Positions 44,031 to 55,437 of a stretch of 64,000 nt of DNA are shown piece by piece. The DNA lies in the NCBI RefSeq assembly GCF_006443095.1, contig NZ_VFWZ01000002.1, forward strand, positions 1,426,001-1,490,000, read 5' to 3'. The position numbers were made by a program, and so were the translations under genes. Each line of letters starts with the position of its first letter. Position 1 is the stretch's first letter. The notes below the pieces were generated by a model. It was given only the letters and a program-made list of their open reading frames with translations. It did no database searches and had not been told where the DNA came from. This DNA comes from Aquimarina algicola. Its GTDB lineage: Bacteria; Bacteroidota; Bacteroidia; Flavobacteriales; Flavobacteriaceae.

Positions 44031-47000
44031 TTATTCTTCTACAAAAAGATAATTAAGTTGCAAGGTATTAAACGTAGTATTAAATTCTTTGATTTCTTTT
44101 GAAATTAATTGATCAAATGCCGTTAATTGTTTTTCAATTTGTGCGGTCAACTCATTTTTTACCGCGATATCCTGTTCTGTCGGTCCAAAATCACCCATAC
44201 CTACTAGTGAGTTAAGGTGTCCAAGTTTATTGGTAAGCTTAATCGGAAAATTCAAAGGATCTTGATTACTTCTATTTTTGGTTTGATACAATGCTTTTTC
44301 GATATTACCAAATTGTTCTTGTAGCTCTTTTGCTTTTGTAACAAGATCTGTCGTTCTGGTATCATCTTTATATTGTTTTTGAAAAGCCTTTAATTGTGTA
44401 TTGATCTTTCTAATCTTCTTTATAGATTGATGGGCTCTGTCTACAACGGTATTCACACTAGTAATAAAATCATATTGCATTTGCATTTGTCCTAGTGTTG
44501 CTTCGGCTCTTGGGTCTGGTAGGATTTTAAATGTTTTTTTGGATACTTCTTTTCCATTGATACCTAAACTTACCTGATAGTTTCCGGGAACAGCTTTTGG
44601 CCCATCTAGATTTGCCCACCATAGGATCATGCCTTTTAATTTTTCTGCTCCATCACCGCGTAGGTTCCAAGAAAATAGATTAGCTCCCTTTTTTGCTTCA
44701 ATTTTATCCTTTTTTTCTTTTGCAGCAGTGCTGAAGGATTTTATAGTATCATTTTTTGTGTTGAAGTATGTTAGCGAAAGGGTATCTTTTTTAGCATCAA
44801 AATCTTTTACATAAAAATACGTCATCACACCATCGGGATGATTTGTACCTGATGCTTTGGTATTTTTGGCTTGCGTACCAGCCATACGATAGGTGTCTTT
44901 TGGCTGAAACAGGATATATTCTTTTGATTTGAAGGTATCACTTAATTGATGCAGAACGGTTAAGTCATCAATAATCCATAGGCTTCGCCCTTGAGTGGCT
45001 ACGATGAGATTGTTATTTTTTATCGTAAGATCAGTGATAGGTACGATAGGCAGATTTAATTGAAAAGGCTGCCATGTGCTCCCATCATTGAAAGAAATGT
45101 ACATTCCGGTTTCTGTACCTGCGTATAGTAACCCTTTTTTCTTTGGATCTTCACGAAGTACTCGAGTAAAATGCTCAGATTCGATTCCAGTTGTGATTTT
45201 TGTCCATGTCTTACCGTAATCAGTGGTTTTATAAAGATAAGGAGCAAAATCTCCTGATTTGTATCGTGTTCCTGCAATGTAACACGTGCCCGGATCAAAA
45301 GCACTGGGTTCTATACTATTGATCATCATCCACTCGGGCATACCCTTGGGCGTTACATTGTTCCATGTGTTTCCACCATCTTGACTTACATGTACTAATC
45401 CATCATCACTTCCTACCCATAGTACTCCTTCTTTCATTGGGCTTTCTGCAGCAGCAAAAATGGTACAATAATATTCTACAGAGGTATTATCCTGTGTAAT
45501 AGGTCCACCAGAAGACTTTTGCTTTTCTGAATCATTACGGGTAAGGTCGGGGCTGATTACTTTCCAGCTTTGTCCTTCATTTTCGGTAACATGAACACGA
45601 TTAGAGAACGTATATAATCGATTAGGGTTATGTTTTGAAAACATGATAGGAAAATTCCATTGAAATCTGTATTTCATATCTTCGGCTCCATGTCCCATAG
45701 GATTATCAGGCCATACACTTATAGACCTAATGGTTTCTGTTTTATGATTGACACGGGTAAGAAAGCCATCGTAACTTCCACCATAAACGATGTCATTATC
45801 TTCGGGATCTACTGCAATATGTGCAGATTCTCCACCCGCAGTGCGTTCCCAGTGTTCTTCAGAAATTGATGAACCTGTGCTTCTATGTTGAATTCTAATT
45901 GTTGAATTGTCTTGTTGTGCAGCATAAATACGATATGGGAAATGATTGTCTGTTGTCACCCGATAAAACTGTGATGTAGGTTGATTGTGATACGTACTCC
46001 ATGTCTCGCCACCATCATATGTGATTTGAGCCCCACCGTCGTCTCCTATAACCATACGTTTGGGATTTTCTGGTGCGATCCACAAATCATGATGATCTCC
46101 ATGAGGGGCACGATAGCTGCTAAAGTTTTTCCCGCCATCTTTACTTTTGTGGTATGATACATTTACCACATAGACTACGTCTATATCTTGTGGGTCGGCA
46201 TATATTCTGGTATAGTACCATGCACGTTGCCTCAAGCTACGTTCACTATTCAAAAGAGCCCATGTTGTGCCACCATCATCACTACGATATACTCCTCCCT
46301 TATCTTTGTGTTCTACGATTGCCCAAACACGATCACTATTTACAGGAGATACGGTTACTCCAATAATACCAAGAGTATCTTTTGCAAATCCTTTGTTTGT
46401 TGAAATCTCATTCCATGTCTTTCCGCTATCGGTACTTTTCCATAATGCAGATCCTTTACCACCAGAACTCAAACTGTAGGGAGTTCTTCGGGCATTCCAT
46501 GTAGAAGCATATAAGATTCTGGGGTTATTGGGATCGAGAGTAAGATCAACAGCCCCGGCATCTTGGTTGGCAAACAATACTTTTTTCCATGTTTTACCAC
46601 CATCAATAGTTTTATAGACTCCTCGTTCTTCTGTAGATTTATAGATGTTTCCTAGTACGGCAGCATAAGCAATATCCGGATTATCAGGATGAATACTAAT
46701 TCTGGGAATATGCCTGCTTTTGGGTAATCCTGCGGCTGTCCATGTTTTGCCTGCATCTACACTTTTCCATACACCATAACCAGAAGAGACATTTCCGCGC
46801 AGGGTTTTTTCGCCACCCCCTACATAGATAACATTTGGATCACTTTTGGATACCGTGATCGAACCGATAGATCCTCCAAAAAAACCATCAGAAATATTAC
46901 CCCATGTACGGCCCCCATCTGTAGTTTTCCATACGCCGCCTCCGGTAGCTCCAAAGTAAAATAAATTAGGCTTGCCGGGTACTCCTGTTACCGCAGCACT

Positions 47001-47168
47001 TCGCCCTCCTCGAAAAGGACCAATTAGTCTATATTCTAATGCATCATAAAGTGTTTCAGAATATAAAGGAGAGGTAGTTTTTGATTTTTTGTTTTGTGCA
47101 GTAAGTGTAGAAATACAAAGAAGAAAAATAAGTGATAACACACCTAGCTTAAGAATAGATTTATGCAT
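44031..47168 (-). CDS. Secreted sialidase-like / VPS10-type beta-propeller protein
   Basis: The 1045-aa protein has a signal peptide (about 1-24) and many Asp-box repeats (TTDGGRTW, SVDAGKTW, TIDGGKTW, STDSGKTW, DDGGTTW, TTDYGKTW), consistent with one or two large beta-propellers (about 50-740). The C-terminal part (about 760-1045) is beta-rich then helical. Such proteins are common in Bacteroidota and often labelled glycosyl hydrolase, but no catalytic triad of sialidases is evident. No T9SS sorting domain is seen at the end. It heads a leftward set with hemJ and GNAT. Confidence 0.82.
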   Translation of the reverse strand: MHKSILKLGVLSLIFLLCISTLTAQNKKSKTTSPLYSETLYDALEYRLIGPFRGGRSAAVTGVPGKPNLFYFGATGGGVWKTTDGGRTWGNISDGFFGGSIGSITVSKSDPNVIYVGGGEKTLRGNVSSGYGVWKSVDAGKTWTAAGLPKSRHIPRISIHPDNPDIAYAAVLGNIYKSTEERGVYKTIDGGKTWKKVLFANQDAGAVDLTLDPNNPRILYASTWNARRTPYSLSSGGKGSALWKSTDSGKTWNEISTNKGFAKDTLGIIGVTVSPVNSDRVWAIVEHKDKGGVYRSDDGGTTWALLNSERSLRQRAWYYTRIYADPQDIDVVYVVNVSYHKSKDGGKNFSSYRAPHGDHHDLWIAPENPKRMVIGDDGGAQITYDGGETWSTYHNQPTSQFYRVTTDNHFPYRIYAAQQDNSTIRIQHRSTGSSISEEHWERTAGGESAHIAVDPEDNDIVYGGSYDGFLTRVNHKTETIRSISVWPDNPMGHGAEDMKYRFQWNFPIMFSKHNPNRLYTFSNRVHVTENEGQSWKVISPDLTRNDSEKQKSSGGPITQDNTSVEYYCTIFAAAESPMKEGVLWVGSDDGLVHVSQDGGNTWNNVTPKGMPEWMMINSIEPSAFDPGTCYIAGTRYKSGDFAPYLYKTTDYGKTWTKITTGIESEHFTRVLREDPKKKGLLYAGTETGMYISFNDGSTWQPFQLNLPIVPITDLTIKNNNLIVATQGRSLWIIDDLTVLHQLSDTFKSKEYILFQPKDTYRMAGTQAKNTKASGTNHPDGVMTYFYVKDFDAKKDTLSLTYFNTKNDTIKSFSTAAKEKKDKIEAKKGANLFSWNLRGDGAEKLKGMILWWANLDGPKAVPGNYQVSLGINGKEVSKKTFKILPDPRAEATLGQMQMQYDFITSVNTVVDRAHQSIKKIRKINTQLKAFQKQYKDDTRTTDLVTKAKELQEQFGNIEKALYQTKNRSNQDPLNFPIKLTNKLGHLNSLVGMGDFGPTEQDIAVKNELTAQIEKQLTAFDQLISKEIKEFNTTFNTLQLNYLFVEE

Positions 47169-47397
47169 TGTGTTGCGTGATTGAATTAATTTAATCTTTA
47201 AATGTATCGATATTTTAAGTAAAAAAATGTGTTTTTAGCATTTCATTAGATAATTTGAAAAAAATATTAAAAGAAAACAAAGTCAAAGAGTAGTTTTTAT
47301 GTGATTTCTCTCAGTTATCGAGAAGGGGTATTGGGAGGATTTAGATTATGAATTTCTTATAGTGGTATAAAAGTTCTTTTTTATATTTTTGACTACT

Positions 47398-48423
47398 ATG
47401 CTACAAAAAGGATTTATATTAGTACTTAGTTGTCTTGGAGTGTTTCAAGCACTTTTTCTGTGTATATACTTGTTTTCCCTTCAAAAAGGAAACCGTCTTG
47501 CTAATAGATTGTTGGCACTGGTCTTGTTAGGGCTAACGATACGTATCGGGAAGTCTATCTTTCATAATTATATAGCTTTAGACCCTCGTATCAGAAACCT
47601 TGCTATTGCTGCTATTCTAACAGTGGGGCCTTTTTTGTGGTGGTATGGCAAAGCACTTTTTCAAAAAGACTTTTCTATTTCCAAAAAACAGTTTATTCAC
47701 CTGATTCCCTTTGCAATATATGTGTTGTGCAGCCCCATTATTCCTAATCAGGGAGATGTACTTTCTTCTATAGCCTATTTTTCTGTGTTTTTACATTTTG
47801 GGGTATACATTTTCATCAGTTATCGATATGCATTACAACAAAAAAATACAAGTAATGTAAAATTGAAAACATGGTATAATAGAATTGTGATAGGAGTAAG
47901 CGTTACTTGGTTTTTGTATGTTGGAATTTTTTTCGGGTTTATTCCGTTTTATATCTTAGGAGCAATTTCTTTTTCATTTTTGGTATACATGTTTTCTTAT
48001 CTTTTATTAAAACGACATGTATTTGCGCTCGAAAAATATAGGAGTTCTACTATTGACAGGGATGAATCACAAAAATTGCTCAGCTCTTTAAAATTATTAT
48101 TCGAGAATGAAGAAATTTATTTACAACAGACCATTTCTTTGCAAATAATAGCCAAAAAATTATCAATATCACCAAGACAATTATCACAAGTCATTAATGA
48201 GAACGAGGATAAGAATTTTTCTGAATTTGTAAATTATTATCGCATTCAAAAAGCAAAAAAGATGCTTGTTGATTCTAGTTATATTTCTGAAAAAATAGCG
48301 ACCATAGCATATGATTGTGGTTTTGGAAATGTAACATCTTTTAACCTTGCTTTTAAAAAAGAAACAAAATATACGCCATCACAGTACAAGAAACAGTTTT
48401 GTTTGAATGGTTGTCAAGTATGA
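47398..48423 (+). CDS. AraC-family regulator with seven-helix membrane domain
   Basis: The 341-aa protein has an N-terminal membrane domain (about 5-210, about seven helices) and a C-terminal AraC-type double helix-turn-helix (LQIIAKKLSISPRQLSQVIN; IAYDCGFGNVTSFNLAFKKE). An in-frame TTG lies 9 nt before the ATG at 47398, which I prefer. TATTTTTG (47384-47391) just upstream fits a -7 element and would put the transcript start at or near the start codon. Signal sensed is unknown. Confidence 0.85.
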   Translation: MLQKGFILVLSCLGVFQALFLCIYLFSLQKGNRLANRLLALVLLGLTIRIGKSIFHNYIALDPRIRNLAIAAILTVGPFLWWYGKALFQKDFSISKKQFIHLIPFAIYVLCSPIIPNQGDVLSSIAYFSVFLHFGVYIFISYRYALQQKNTSNVKLKTWYNRIVIGVSVTWFLYVGIFFGFIPFYILGAISFSFLVYMFSYLLLKRHVFALEKYRSSTIDRDESQKLLSSLKLLFENEEIYLQQTISLQIIAKKLSISPRQLSQVINENEDKNFSEFVNYYRIQKAKKMLVDSSYISEKIATIAYDCGFGNVTSFNLAFKKETKYTPSQYKKQFCLNGCQV

Positions 48424-48644
48424 TAGAGTATAAATAATCAACTTGGCAATAAAATTTTAGGATCTACAAAAAATATAATTTCAACTAATTAGTTATGTAT
48501 TAAAAAATACTCCTGTCTTGAATAGCACAGGATAATTTTTTTAAAATATGATTTCTACCCTGTATTTTTTAAGATGATGCCATTGCGGTATTAGTATTTT
48601 ATGTTATCAATTTGTAAAGAATGAGAATTTGAGAACCAAATATC

Positions 48645-51296
48645 ATGACAAAACGATTTCTGCAATTAAATAATGATACAGAATCTTATGTATGTAAAAA
48701 ATATGCCCTTGCCCTACTAGGGTTTGTTATTTGGCTATGCAGTACTTGTATATCAAAAGGATATGCTCAGGATGTTGATAATGATGGTGTTATAGATATA
48801 AGAGATCTTGATGATGATAATGATGGGATTAAAGATAGTGACGAGGATATTTGTGTAAAAGCGAATGCAGATGATGGTATTTTTACAGGGCCAACAACTA
48901 GTGCAATTACTTGGGATTTTTCTACAGGAGAGCGACGTCCTTTTTCTTTGCCCAATGTAGAAATTGGAGATTTGTTTACTGTAAACCCAACTTCTTTTAT
49001 ACGTAAATCAGGAGACTATTTTTTTACAATAAACTTTTCTAATCCAGTACCTGCAAGTGAGATTGTATTGATCATATTTGATTATGATCGTACAGGGTCA
49101 ATCAATTTTGAAGTTACTAGTGGCACAGCTACTAGTAGAGATTTTATTGCCAGAAGATACAATAATGAAAATTTGCTTACATATGATTCTAATACAGGAG
49201 AGTTGACCAGAACATCTCCTACCAGTGTTGTAAATCCCTCAGAAGGTATTGCTTTGCAAGGCCAAGGAAATAATATTGTAAGTCAGATTACAATTCGCAC
49301 AAACAGGCTATCGTCTGGAGATCAGATAGGATATTTTATAACGACACCACCGTATTGTGATGATGATAATGATGGGGTTATCAATAGCAGAGACCTTGAT
49401 AGTGATAATGATGGAATCTATGATACTGTAGAAGCAGGTGGGATTTTATCTTCTTCTGGTTCAGGGAGAGCACAAGATGATAATGACAACACAGATAATA
49501 CCGGAAATATAGGGATTCCTACAAGTGCAGGTTCTGGGCTTGTACCTATTGCAACTACTACGGGTATTTCTAACCATCTTAATATAGATAGTGATGGGGA
49601 TCGTTGTAATGATACTTCTGAAGCAGGATTTACAGACGATGATTATGATGGTATCTTAGGCCCTAGTCCCGTTGTTGTAGATGCAAATGGAATTGTAACT
49701 AGTGCAAGTGATGGTTATACGAATCCTAATATGGCATATATAGATGATACTATTACAACTATTTGTAATACAAGTATCACGATCAATCAGCCTATAGCGA
49801 TAGATGATATTATTAATGCCACAGAAGCAAGTACAATTAGCGTTACAGGAACTACAACGGGAGCTATAGCTGGACAACCGATTACACTCACCTTTACTGA
49901 TGCGGTTTCAAATAGTGTAATAGTTAATACTTCAGTAGCTTCAGATGGTAGTTGGATAGCTTCAAACATTGACCTAACCAATTTAAATGATGGTATAATT
50001 ACCATTTCAGGAATAGTAGTAAATCAATTCAGTTTCACTGATAATGATGCAATACAAGTTGAACTTGACATGACAGACCCAGTGGTTGATAGTTTTATTA
50101 CAAATAATTTTACTCCCATACTAGTAGGTAATGATAAACCTAATATGCTTATAACAATTTTGGTAAGCGAAGAAAATAATACTATTCCTATTGCAACTTA
50201 CTCTACCGTTACAGATACAGATGGTAATTGGAGTATAAATACAAATACCATTATTCCGGCAAGTGGTGTGTTCCCGGATCTTTCTGACAATGATATCATC
50301 AAAATTTCTGCTACTGATAATGCAGGAAATACAGGAATAGGGTTTGTTACGATAGATATAACGACTCCCGAAGCTGATAGTTTTACTTCTCCTATCATAA
50401 AACCTATACTGACCGGTTTTGGAGAACCCAATGAGACACTTACGATACAGATTAGCGTTAATAGTAACACGACTCCGCAAGCTACATATACTTTAATCAC
50501 TGATAGTGATGGAGTATGGAGTATTGATACTAATCAAAACGTTCCTGTAAGCGGTGTTTTTCCAGACGTAGAAAATGGAGATATGATCAATGTACAAGTC
50601 AATGATATAGCAGGAAATACAGGAAACGGGGTTGTTTTGATAGATACTACTGATAGTGATGCAGATGGTTTGCCAGATTTAATTGAAGAAGTTGAGGGGA
50701 GCGATCCTTTTGATGCTTGTGATCCTAATCCTGCAGCTTTGCCTAATGGAGATTGTGACAGCGATACAGTGTTTAATCAATTTGAGATAGGTGATGACCC
50801 AGAAACATTGCAAGATACTGATGGTGACACTATTCCTGATATTATAGATGCAGATGATGATAATGACGATATCCCCACAGTAGAAGAAAACCCTGATCCT
50901 AATGGAGACGGAAATCCTGAAGATGCTGTAGATAGTAATGGTAATGGCGTGCCTGATTACCTCGAACCCAATACAATAGACCTAAATGCAGTAGATGGAA
51001 TAACAGTATATGCTACGGTATCACCTAATGGAGATACGTTTAATGATGTTTTAGTCATTAGAGGTATCGAAAAATTTAAAAATAAAGTGACTATTTTTAA
51101 CCGATGGGGTGTCAAAGTGTTTGACACTCAAAATTATGGTAGTGATCATAATTTTTTCTCTGGTATTGCCGAAGATAAAAATGTAATTGCTCAAAATGAT
51201 GGTCTTCCGTCAGGGACTTATTATTATACGTTAGAATACACTCTTGATTCTGGTGTACAAAAGAAAAGAGCAGGATATTTTTATCTTAATAGATAA
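48645..51296 (+). CDS. T9SS-exported multidomain surface protein
   Basis: The 883-aa protein has a late signal helix (about 22-41) and two calcium-binding thrombospondin type 3-like stretches ([19 protein letters not shown] at about 43; SDNDG at about 260 and DADDDNDD at about 745). Between them are Ig-like repeats (about 385-690). The end (about 800-883) is the gliding-motility-associated type B sorting domain ([34 protein letters not shown]), which directs export through the type 9 system. It is likely an adhesin or scaffold. Confidence 0.85.
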   Translation: MTKRFLQLNNDTESYVCKKYALALLGFVIWLCSTCISKGYAQDVDNDGVIDIRDLDDDNDGIKDSDEDICVKANADDGIFTGPTTSAITWDFSTGERRPFSLPNVEIGDLFTVNPTSFIRKSGDYFFTINFSNPVPASEIVLIIFDYDRTGSINFEVTSGTATSRDFIARRYNNENLLTYDSNTGELTRTSPTSVVNPSEGIALQGQGNNIVSQITIRTNRLSSGDQIGYFITTPPYCDDDNDGVINSRDLDSDNDGIYDTVEAGGILSSSGSGRAQDDNDNTDNTGNIGIPTSAGSGLVPIATTTGISNHLNIDSDGDRCNDTSEAGFTDDDYDGILGPSPVVVDANGIVTSASDGYTNPNMAYIDDTITTICNTSITINQPIAIDDIINATEASTISVTGTTTGAIAGQPITLTFTDAVSNSVIVNTSVASDGSWIASNIDLTNLNDGIITISGIVVNQFSFTDNDAIQVELDMTDPVVDSFITNNFTPILVGNDKPNMLITILVSEENNTIPIATYSTVTDTDGNWSINTNTIIPASGVFPDLSDNDIIKISATDNAGNTGIGFVTIDITTPEADSFTSPIIKPILTGFGEPNETLTIQISVNSNTTPQATYTLITDSDGVWSIDTNQNVPVSGVFPDVENGDMINVQVNDIAGNTGNGVVLIDTTDSDADGLPDLIEEVEGSDPFDACDPNPAALPNGDCDSDTVFNQFEIGDDPETLQDTDGDTIPDIIDADDDNDDIPTVEENPDPNGDGNPEDAVDSNGNGVPDYLEPNTIDLNAVDGITVYATVSPNGDTFNDVLVIRGIEKFKNKVTIFNRWGVKVFDTQNYGSDHNFFSGIAEDKNVIAQNDGLPSGTYYYTLEYTLDSGVQKKRAGYFYLNR

Positions 51297-51378
51297 TTTT
51301 CGTTTTAAAAATCATGTTTTTTAAAGAATTTTAAATAGATCCTTTAGACTTTGTGCTCGCAAATTCAAAAAAGGACAA

Positions 51379-52551
51379 ATGTTCAGATACACTATTATTT
51401 TATTATTATTCTTGATAACGATAAGTTGTTATAAAGAAAAGAAACCCGATACACATTTTCTACAAACCTATCCAATCAAAAAAGTTGTTGTAGATAGCCT
51501 AAAACATCCTTGGAGTATGGCTTTTATAACAGAAGATGAGGTGCTGATCTCTGAAAAAGACGGAGCACTTCTAAAGGTAAATCTCTCTTCAAAACAAAAG
51601 ACAATTATAAAAGGTTTTCCCAAAGATCTTACAGATAGTATTAGAGTGCAATACAGGGGAGATAATTCTGGTATTTTTGAGGTGCTTCTTGATCCGGATT
51701 TTAAAAATAATCAACAACTCTATATTTCTTATGCTGCAAAACAAGAGGGTGAAGGAAGTACAACCAAAGTCATTCGTGCACAGTTACAAAATGATTCGTT
51801 GCAAAATATCAAAACATTGATCGAAGCTGCTCCATATACCAAAGAGTATTTTCATTATGGAGGAGGAATGACCTTTGGTAAGGATGGCAAGTTATATGTA
51901 ACTGTTGGAGAACGGTTATTTAAAGAGATAGACGAACCAGAATTGCCAATTGCTCAAGATATTACAGATACCAGAGGTAAAATTTATAGAATCAATGCGG
52001 ATGGGAGTATTCCTAAAGATAATCCTGATTTTGGCAGTACTGCGGTGCAAGGGCTATATGCTGTGGGAATCAGAGCTGCACAAGGGATTACAGTTCACCC
52101 CAAAACAGGAAGCATCTGGTTTACAGAACATGGTACAAAACAGGGTGACGAGGTCAATATATTGCAATCAGGTGCAAATTATGGTTGGCCGATTATCACA
52201 ACCGGAGGGTATCGTAGTAGAGATTATGTGCCACCTAATATTGAAGGAGCCGTTTTTACAAACCCTACTTGGTATTGGCGTCATACAGTAGCACCAACAG
52301 GACTGGTATTTTACACAGGAAATGAATTTCCTGAATGGAAAAACGATTTATTAATTACAGGTTTGAGTAGAGGTAGCTTTTGGAGATTTCGAATAGAAAA
52401 TGACACTATAAAAAGTACAGAAGAATTATTTATCAACAGTCGTGTACGATCCAGGAAAGTTGTACAAAGCCCCAAAGGGAAACTCTATATGCTTACTGAT
52501 GAAGATAATGGAAAAGTAATCAGGATTCAACCAAATAAACTTAAACAATAA
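51379..52551 (+). CDS. PQQ-dependent aldose sugar dehydrogenase-like lipoprotein
   Basis: The 390-aa protein has a lipoprotein signal (about 1-17, TISC) and matches soluble aldose sugar dehydrogenases (Yli1 type) by HYGGGMTFGKDGKLYVTVGE, WFTEHGTKQGDEVN, NYGWPIITTGGYRSRDYV and LLITGLSRGSFWRF. The family is a six-bladed propeller that oxidises sugars with PQQ. No PQQ synthesis gene is in the window. It lies 82 nt after the T9SS protein and 13 nt before the Nudix-like gene. Confidence 0.88.
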   Translation: MFRYTIILLLFLITISCYKEKKPDTHFLQTYPIKKVVVDSLKHPWSMAFITEDEVLISEKDGALLKVNLSSKQKTIIKGFPKDLTDSIRVQYRGDNSGIFEVLLDPDFKNNQQLYISYAAKQEGEGSTTKVIRAQLQNDSLQNIKTLIEAAPYTKEYFHYGGGMTFGKDGKLYVTVGERLFKEIDEPELPIAQDITDTRGKIYRINADGSIPKDNPDFGSTAVQGLYAVGIRAAQGITVHPKTGSIWFTEHGTKQGDEVNILQSGANYGWPIITTGGYRSRDYVPPNIEGAVFTNPTWYWRHTVAPTGLVFYTGNEFPEWKNDLLITGLSRGSFWRFRIENDTIKSTEELFINSRVRSRKVVQSPKGKLYMLTDEDNGKVIRIQPNKLKQ

Positions 52552-52564
52552 ACATTAAAAACAA

Positions 52565-53122
52565 ATGCAACATTTACTAATCAAACTAATATTGGTTAAC
52601 ATCTATTGCTCTTTTTCTTGTTGTAAATTATCTGCTCAAGAGGCTGAAAAACCTTTAGACAACTATACAATCAAGAGATTGATCGTATATAATGATAAAG
52701 ATCAAATAGCAATGGTGAACTATAGAGAAGTGTGGGATATTCCTCCTCTTAGGTATAATACATCCGAAACCTATAACGAATCGTTGGTGTCGCTGGCAAA
52801 AGCAATGGGGATTGAGATTTCAAAACCCAAACTAGCAGGAATTTTCTCTTTCAAATATGGATATACGAATAGAGCAGCGCTAAGAATGTTTTACACCGCT
52901 AGATTAAAAAAAGGAACATTAAAACCAAAAGACGGGTGGAACAAGGTGCGATGGATGCCAAAAAATGAAGTATTGGCACTTAAAGATCAAGATGTATATA
53001 GTTACATAGGTACAAAAGTGATTGAAGATACAACTACGCTTTGGGGAGGAGCATTCTACCTCTATAAAGAGAAAGATCAAGTCAAATATAAAATAACAGA
53101 AGAATTTTATCCTTTACGATAA
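52565..53122 (+). CDS. Secreted degenerate Nudix-like protein
   Basis: The 185-aa protein has a signal peptide (about 1-24, with LSAQ cleavage). The body resembles Nudix folds (KRLIVYNDKDQIAMVNYREV WDIPP), but the Nudix box GX5EX7REUXEEXG is not intact (ETYNESLVSLAKAMGI in its place, no REXXEE). It probably lacks hydrolase activity and may bind a ligand. It is between two other small secreted proteins on the same strand. The fold call is tentative. Confidence 0.6.
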   Translation: MQHLLIKLILVNIYCSFSCCKLSAQEAEKPLDNYTIKRLIVYNDKDQIAMVNYREVWDIPPLRYNTSETYNESLVSLAKAMGIEISKPKLAGIFSFKYGYTNRAALRMFYTARLKKGTLKPKDGWNKVRWMPKNEVLALKDQDVYSYIGTKVIEDTTTLWGGAFYLYKEKDQVKYKITEEFYPLR

Positions 53123-53139
53123 TCATAAAAATAAAAAAC

Positions 53140-53562
53140 ATGAATATTAAGCACATATGTTTATTACTAATTTGCATTGCAAATACTGCAATTGCACAAT
53201 CAGATGAAGACCAAATAAAAAAAACAATTGATACCTATATCGAAGGAACTGCATACAATAATCCTGAGATGACAATGGAAGCGTTTTATAAAGATGCGAA
53301 TCTTTTTTTAAGTCATAAAGATAAAGAGATATGGATTGTGCCAATCAAAGAATATGCTTCGTGGCTTGCAAAAAGAGAAAAAGGAAAATTTAATGGTAGA
53401 ACGGGAAAAGTAATTGCAGTAGATGTTTCAAATGATATTGCTACTGCAAAAGCAGAAATTATGATGGATGACAAAAATTCAAAATTTATAGATATTTTTC
53501 TTCTTAAGAAGCTAAAAGGAAAGTGGAAGGTAATTAGTAAAGCTGCAACTAGAATAGAATAA
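53140..53562 (+). CDS. Secreted NTF2-like (DUF4440-type) protein
   Basis: The 140-aa protein has a signal peptide (about 1-19, IAQS) and an NTF2-like alpha/beta fold (IKKTIDTYIEGTAYNN; KGKWKVISKAATRI at the end). These domains bind small ligands or are enzymes. It lies 17 nt after the Nudix-like gene. Function not known. Confidence 0.72.
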   Translation: MNIKHICLLLICIANTAIAQSDEDQIKKTIDTYIEGTAYNNPEMTMEAFYKDANLFLSHKDKEIWIVPIKEYASWLAKREKGKFNGRTGKVIAVDVSNDIATAKAEIMMDDKNSKFIDIFLLKKLKGKWKVISKAATRIE

Positions 53563-53639
53563 ACTTATTGTGTATTTTAGTACTTTACCTAAAAAAATTA
53601 AAAGAATTTGAGATTGATATAAGATAATTTCAAAGGGAA

Positions 53640-53900
53640 CTATTTGCTGTAAAACTGAGCTTGTCGAAGTTTTTAATTACTTGATTTGTAATATGTCTTC
53701 GACAAGCTCAGACTGACAGTGCGTCTCGTCATGCTGAACTCGATTCAGCATCTCATCAGGATTGGTTTTTCCGTTTCTTGTGCGACCCTGAATCGAGTTT
53801 AGGGTGACGCGCATATTATATTTAGTTTCCTCACACCTCATACCTTTATTACTTCCTCACAAACTCAAAGTGCCTTCGACAAGCTCAGACTGACAATACT
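53640..53900. repeat. Dispersed palindromic repeat cluster 7
   Basis: The gap between the NTF2-like and MATE genes holds repeats of the same families as 19205-27098: AACTGAGCTTGTCGAAG (53651-53670), TCTTCGACAAGCTCAGACT (53695-53718 and 53871-53896), CGTCATGCTGAACTCGATT (53727-53754) and GACCCTGAATCGAGTTTAGG (53781-53809). Confidence 0.85.
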
Positions 53901-53967
53901 TTTGTTTTTAAAACTTTCAATTTTCTAAATGTAGGAAGAGTTAGAATAAAAATAATTGTATTGTAGA

Positions 53968-55359
53968 TTAAGAAGTTTCTGCGACAATAAGCTCTTTTCG
54001 TACCTCTTTGTTTAAGAAATATCCGGTAACAATAGTAGCCAATACATCTGCAATTGGAAAAGAAATCCAAACCCCTAATTCTCCATAAAACTCTGGCAAT
54101 ATTAGAATTAAAGGAATAAAAAAGAACCCTTGTCTGGATAAGGTGAGTAATAGTGCGGGGATGGCTTTTCCGATGGCTTGAAAATATGCAGCACCTATCA
54201 ATTGAAGGGCAATAATTGGTGTAGCTGCAAAAACCCATCGCATTGGTGTCGAAGCATGAGTAAGCACATACTGATTTAAAGCCAATTCTTTTGCGGATTG
54301 ATTAGGATTGTCGCTTAAAAATAGAGAGGTAATCTCAGTAGGAAAAATCATGAGTCCTATAAAAACCAAAGTGGCGACAATCGCAGCATATTTTATTGCT
54401 GTATTGATCGTTTCTCGAACACGAGAATAGTGTTTGGCTCCGTAATTATATCCGGCAATAGGTAAGAATCCTTGAGTAACACCAAACACAGGAAATAAGG
54501 CAAACATCAGCATTCTCCCAATAATGGCATATACAGCAACAAGACCTTCTTGTCCAAGATTGAATAAGATATTATTCATTAATAAATAAGTAATACTTAC
54601 TACAGCTTGCCTTGCCAGGGTTACACCACCCAAAGAGCCAATTTCTGAAACAATATTTCTTTGCAGCCCAAAATGCCTGAAACTTAACTTTAATTCGGAA
54701 TTCTTTGAAAAGAAAAACCAAAAAATATACAAAAAACAGGCAAGATAAGAACCTGTAGTTGCCCAGGCAGCACCATACATACCCATATCCATAAGATGAA
54801 TAAAAATATAATCCATGAGCAAGTTGCCAACAGTAGGGATAATCATGGCAATCATAGCAAATTTTGGTTTTCCTTCTGCTCTGATCACAGTATTACCCAT
54901 CATAGCAAACCCTAAGATCGGCACACCATACAGCACAATAGTATAGTAGATTTTTGCAGGTTCAAATATATCTCCTCTTCCTCCAAATTTGGGAATGATG
55001 TCATTGGCAAAAAACAAACCAATGACAACCAAAGAAACGGTACAAAGCAGTGTAAGTGTAATTTGGTTTCCAAAAGTTTTTAATGCCTTTTCTTTATGAC
55101 CAGCTCCTAGAGCTCTCGAAATAATACTCGAACCGCCTATACCAATAGCCATACCGAGAGCTGCTATAAAAAATGAAACAGGCAATACCACATTAATAGC
55201 CGCTATAGCTATAGAACCGATCCAGTTTCCGACAAAAATAGAATCAATAAGAATATTTAATGACATAACTAGAATTCCTATCGAGGCAGGAACAGCTTGT
55301 CGAACCAATAATTTACCAATGGGTTCGATTCCTAAAGCTTCAGAAGAGACTTTTGCCAT
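53968..55359 (-). CDS. MATE-family efflux transporter
   Basis: The 463-aa protein has about 12 membrane helices in two related halves, with MATE motifs such as GIGGSSIISRALGAG (about 73-87) and VFGVTQGFLPIAGYNYGA (about 275-292). It exports drugs or cationic compounds using a sodium or proton gradient. Substrate unknown. A repeat cluster lies just past its stop codon. Confidence 0.93.
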   Translation of the reverse strand: MAKVSSEALGIEPIGKLLVRQAVPASIGILVMSLNILIDSIFVGNWIGSIAIAAINVVLPVSFFIAALGMAIGIGGSSIISRALGAGHKEKALKTFGNQITLTLLCTVSLVVIGLFFANDIIPKFGGRGDIFEPAKIYYTIVLYGVPILGFAMMGNTVIRAEGKPKFAMIAMIIPTVGNLLMDYIFIHLMDMGMYGAAWATTGSYLACFLYIFWFFFSKNSELKLSFRHFGLQRNIVSEIGSLGGVTLARQAVVSITYLLMNNILFNLGQEGLVAVYAIIGRMLMFALFPVFGVTQGFLPIAGYNYGAKHYSRVRETINTAIKYAAIVATLVFIGLMIFPTEITSLFLSDNPNQSAKELALNQYVLTHASTPMRWVFAATPIIALQLIGAAYFQAIGKAIPALLLTLSRQGFFFIPLILILPEFYGELGVWISFPIADVLATIVTGYFLNKEVRKELIVAETS

Positions 55360-55437
55360 TAATGATATTGTAAAAAGATATTAAACTGGTTTATAATTTC
55401 AGGATATTGAGATATGTAATCAATTACAGTTTTCGTT

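Noticed and set aside
45660..46479. Several plus-strand frames opposite the beta-propeller gene
   Set aside because: They are shadows of the Asp-box repeats in the real gene at 44031-47168.
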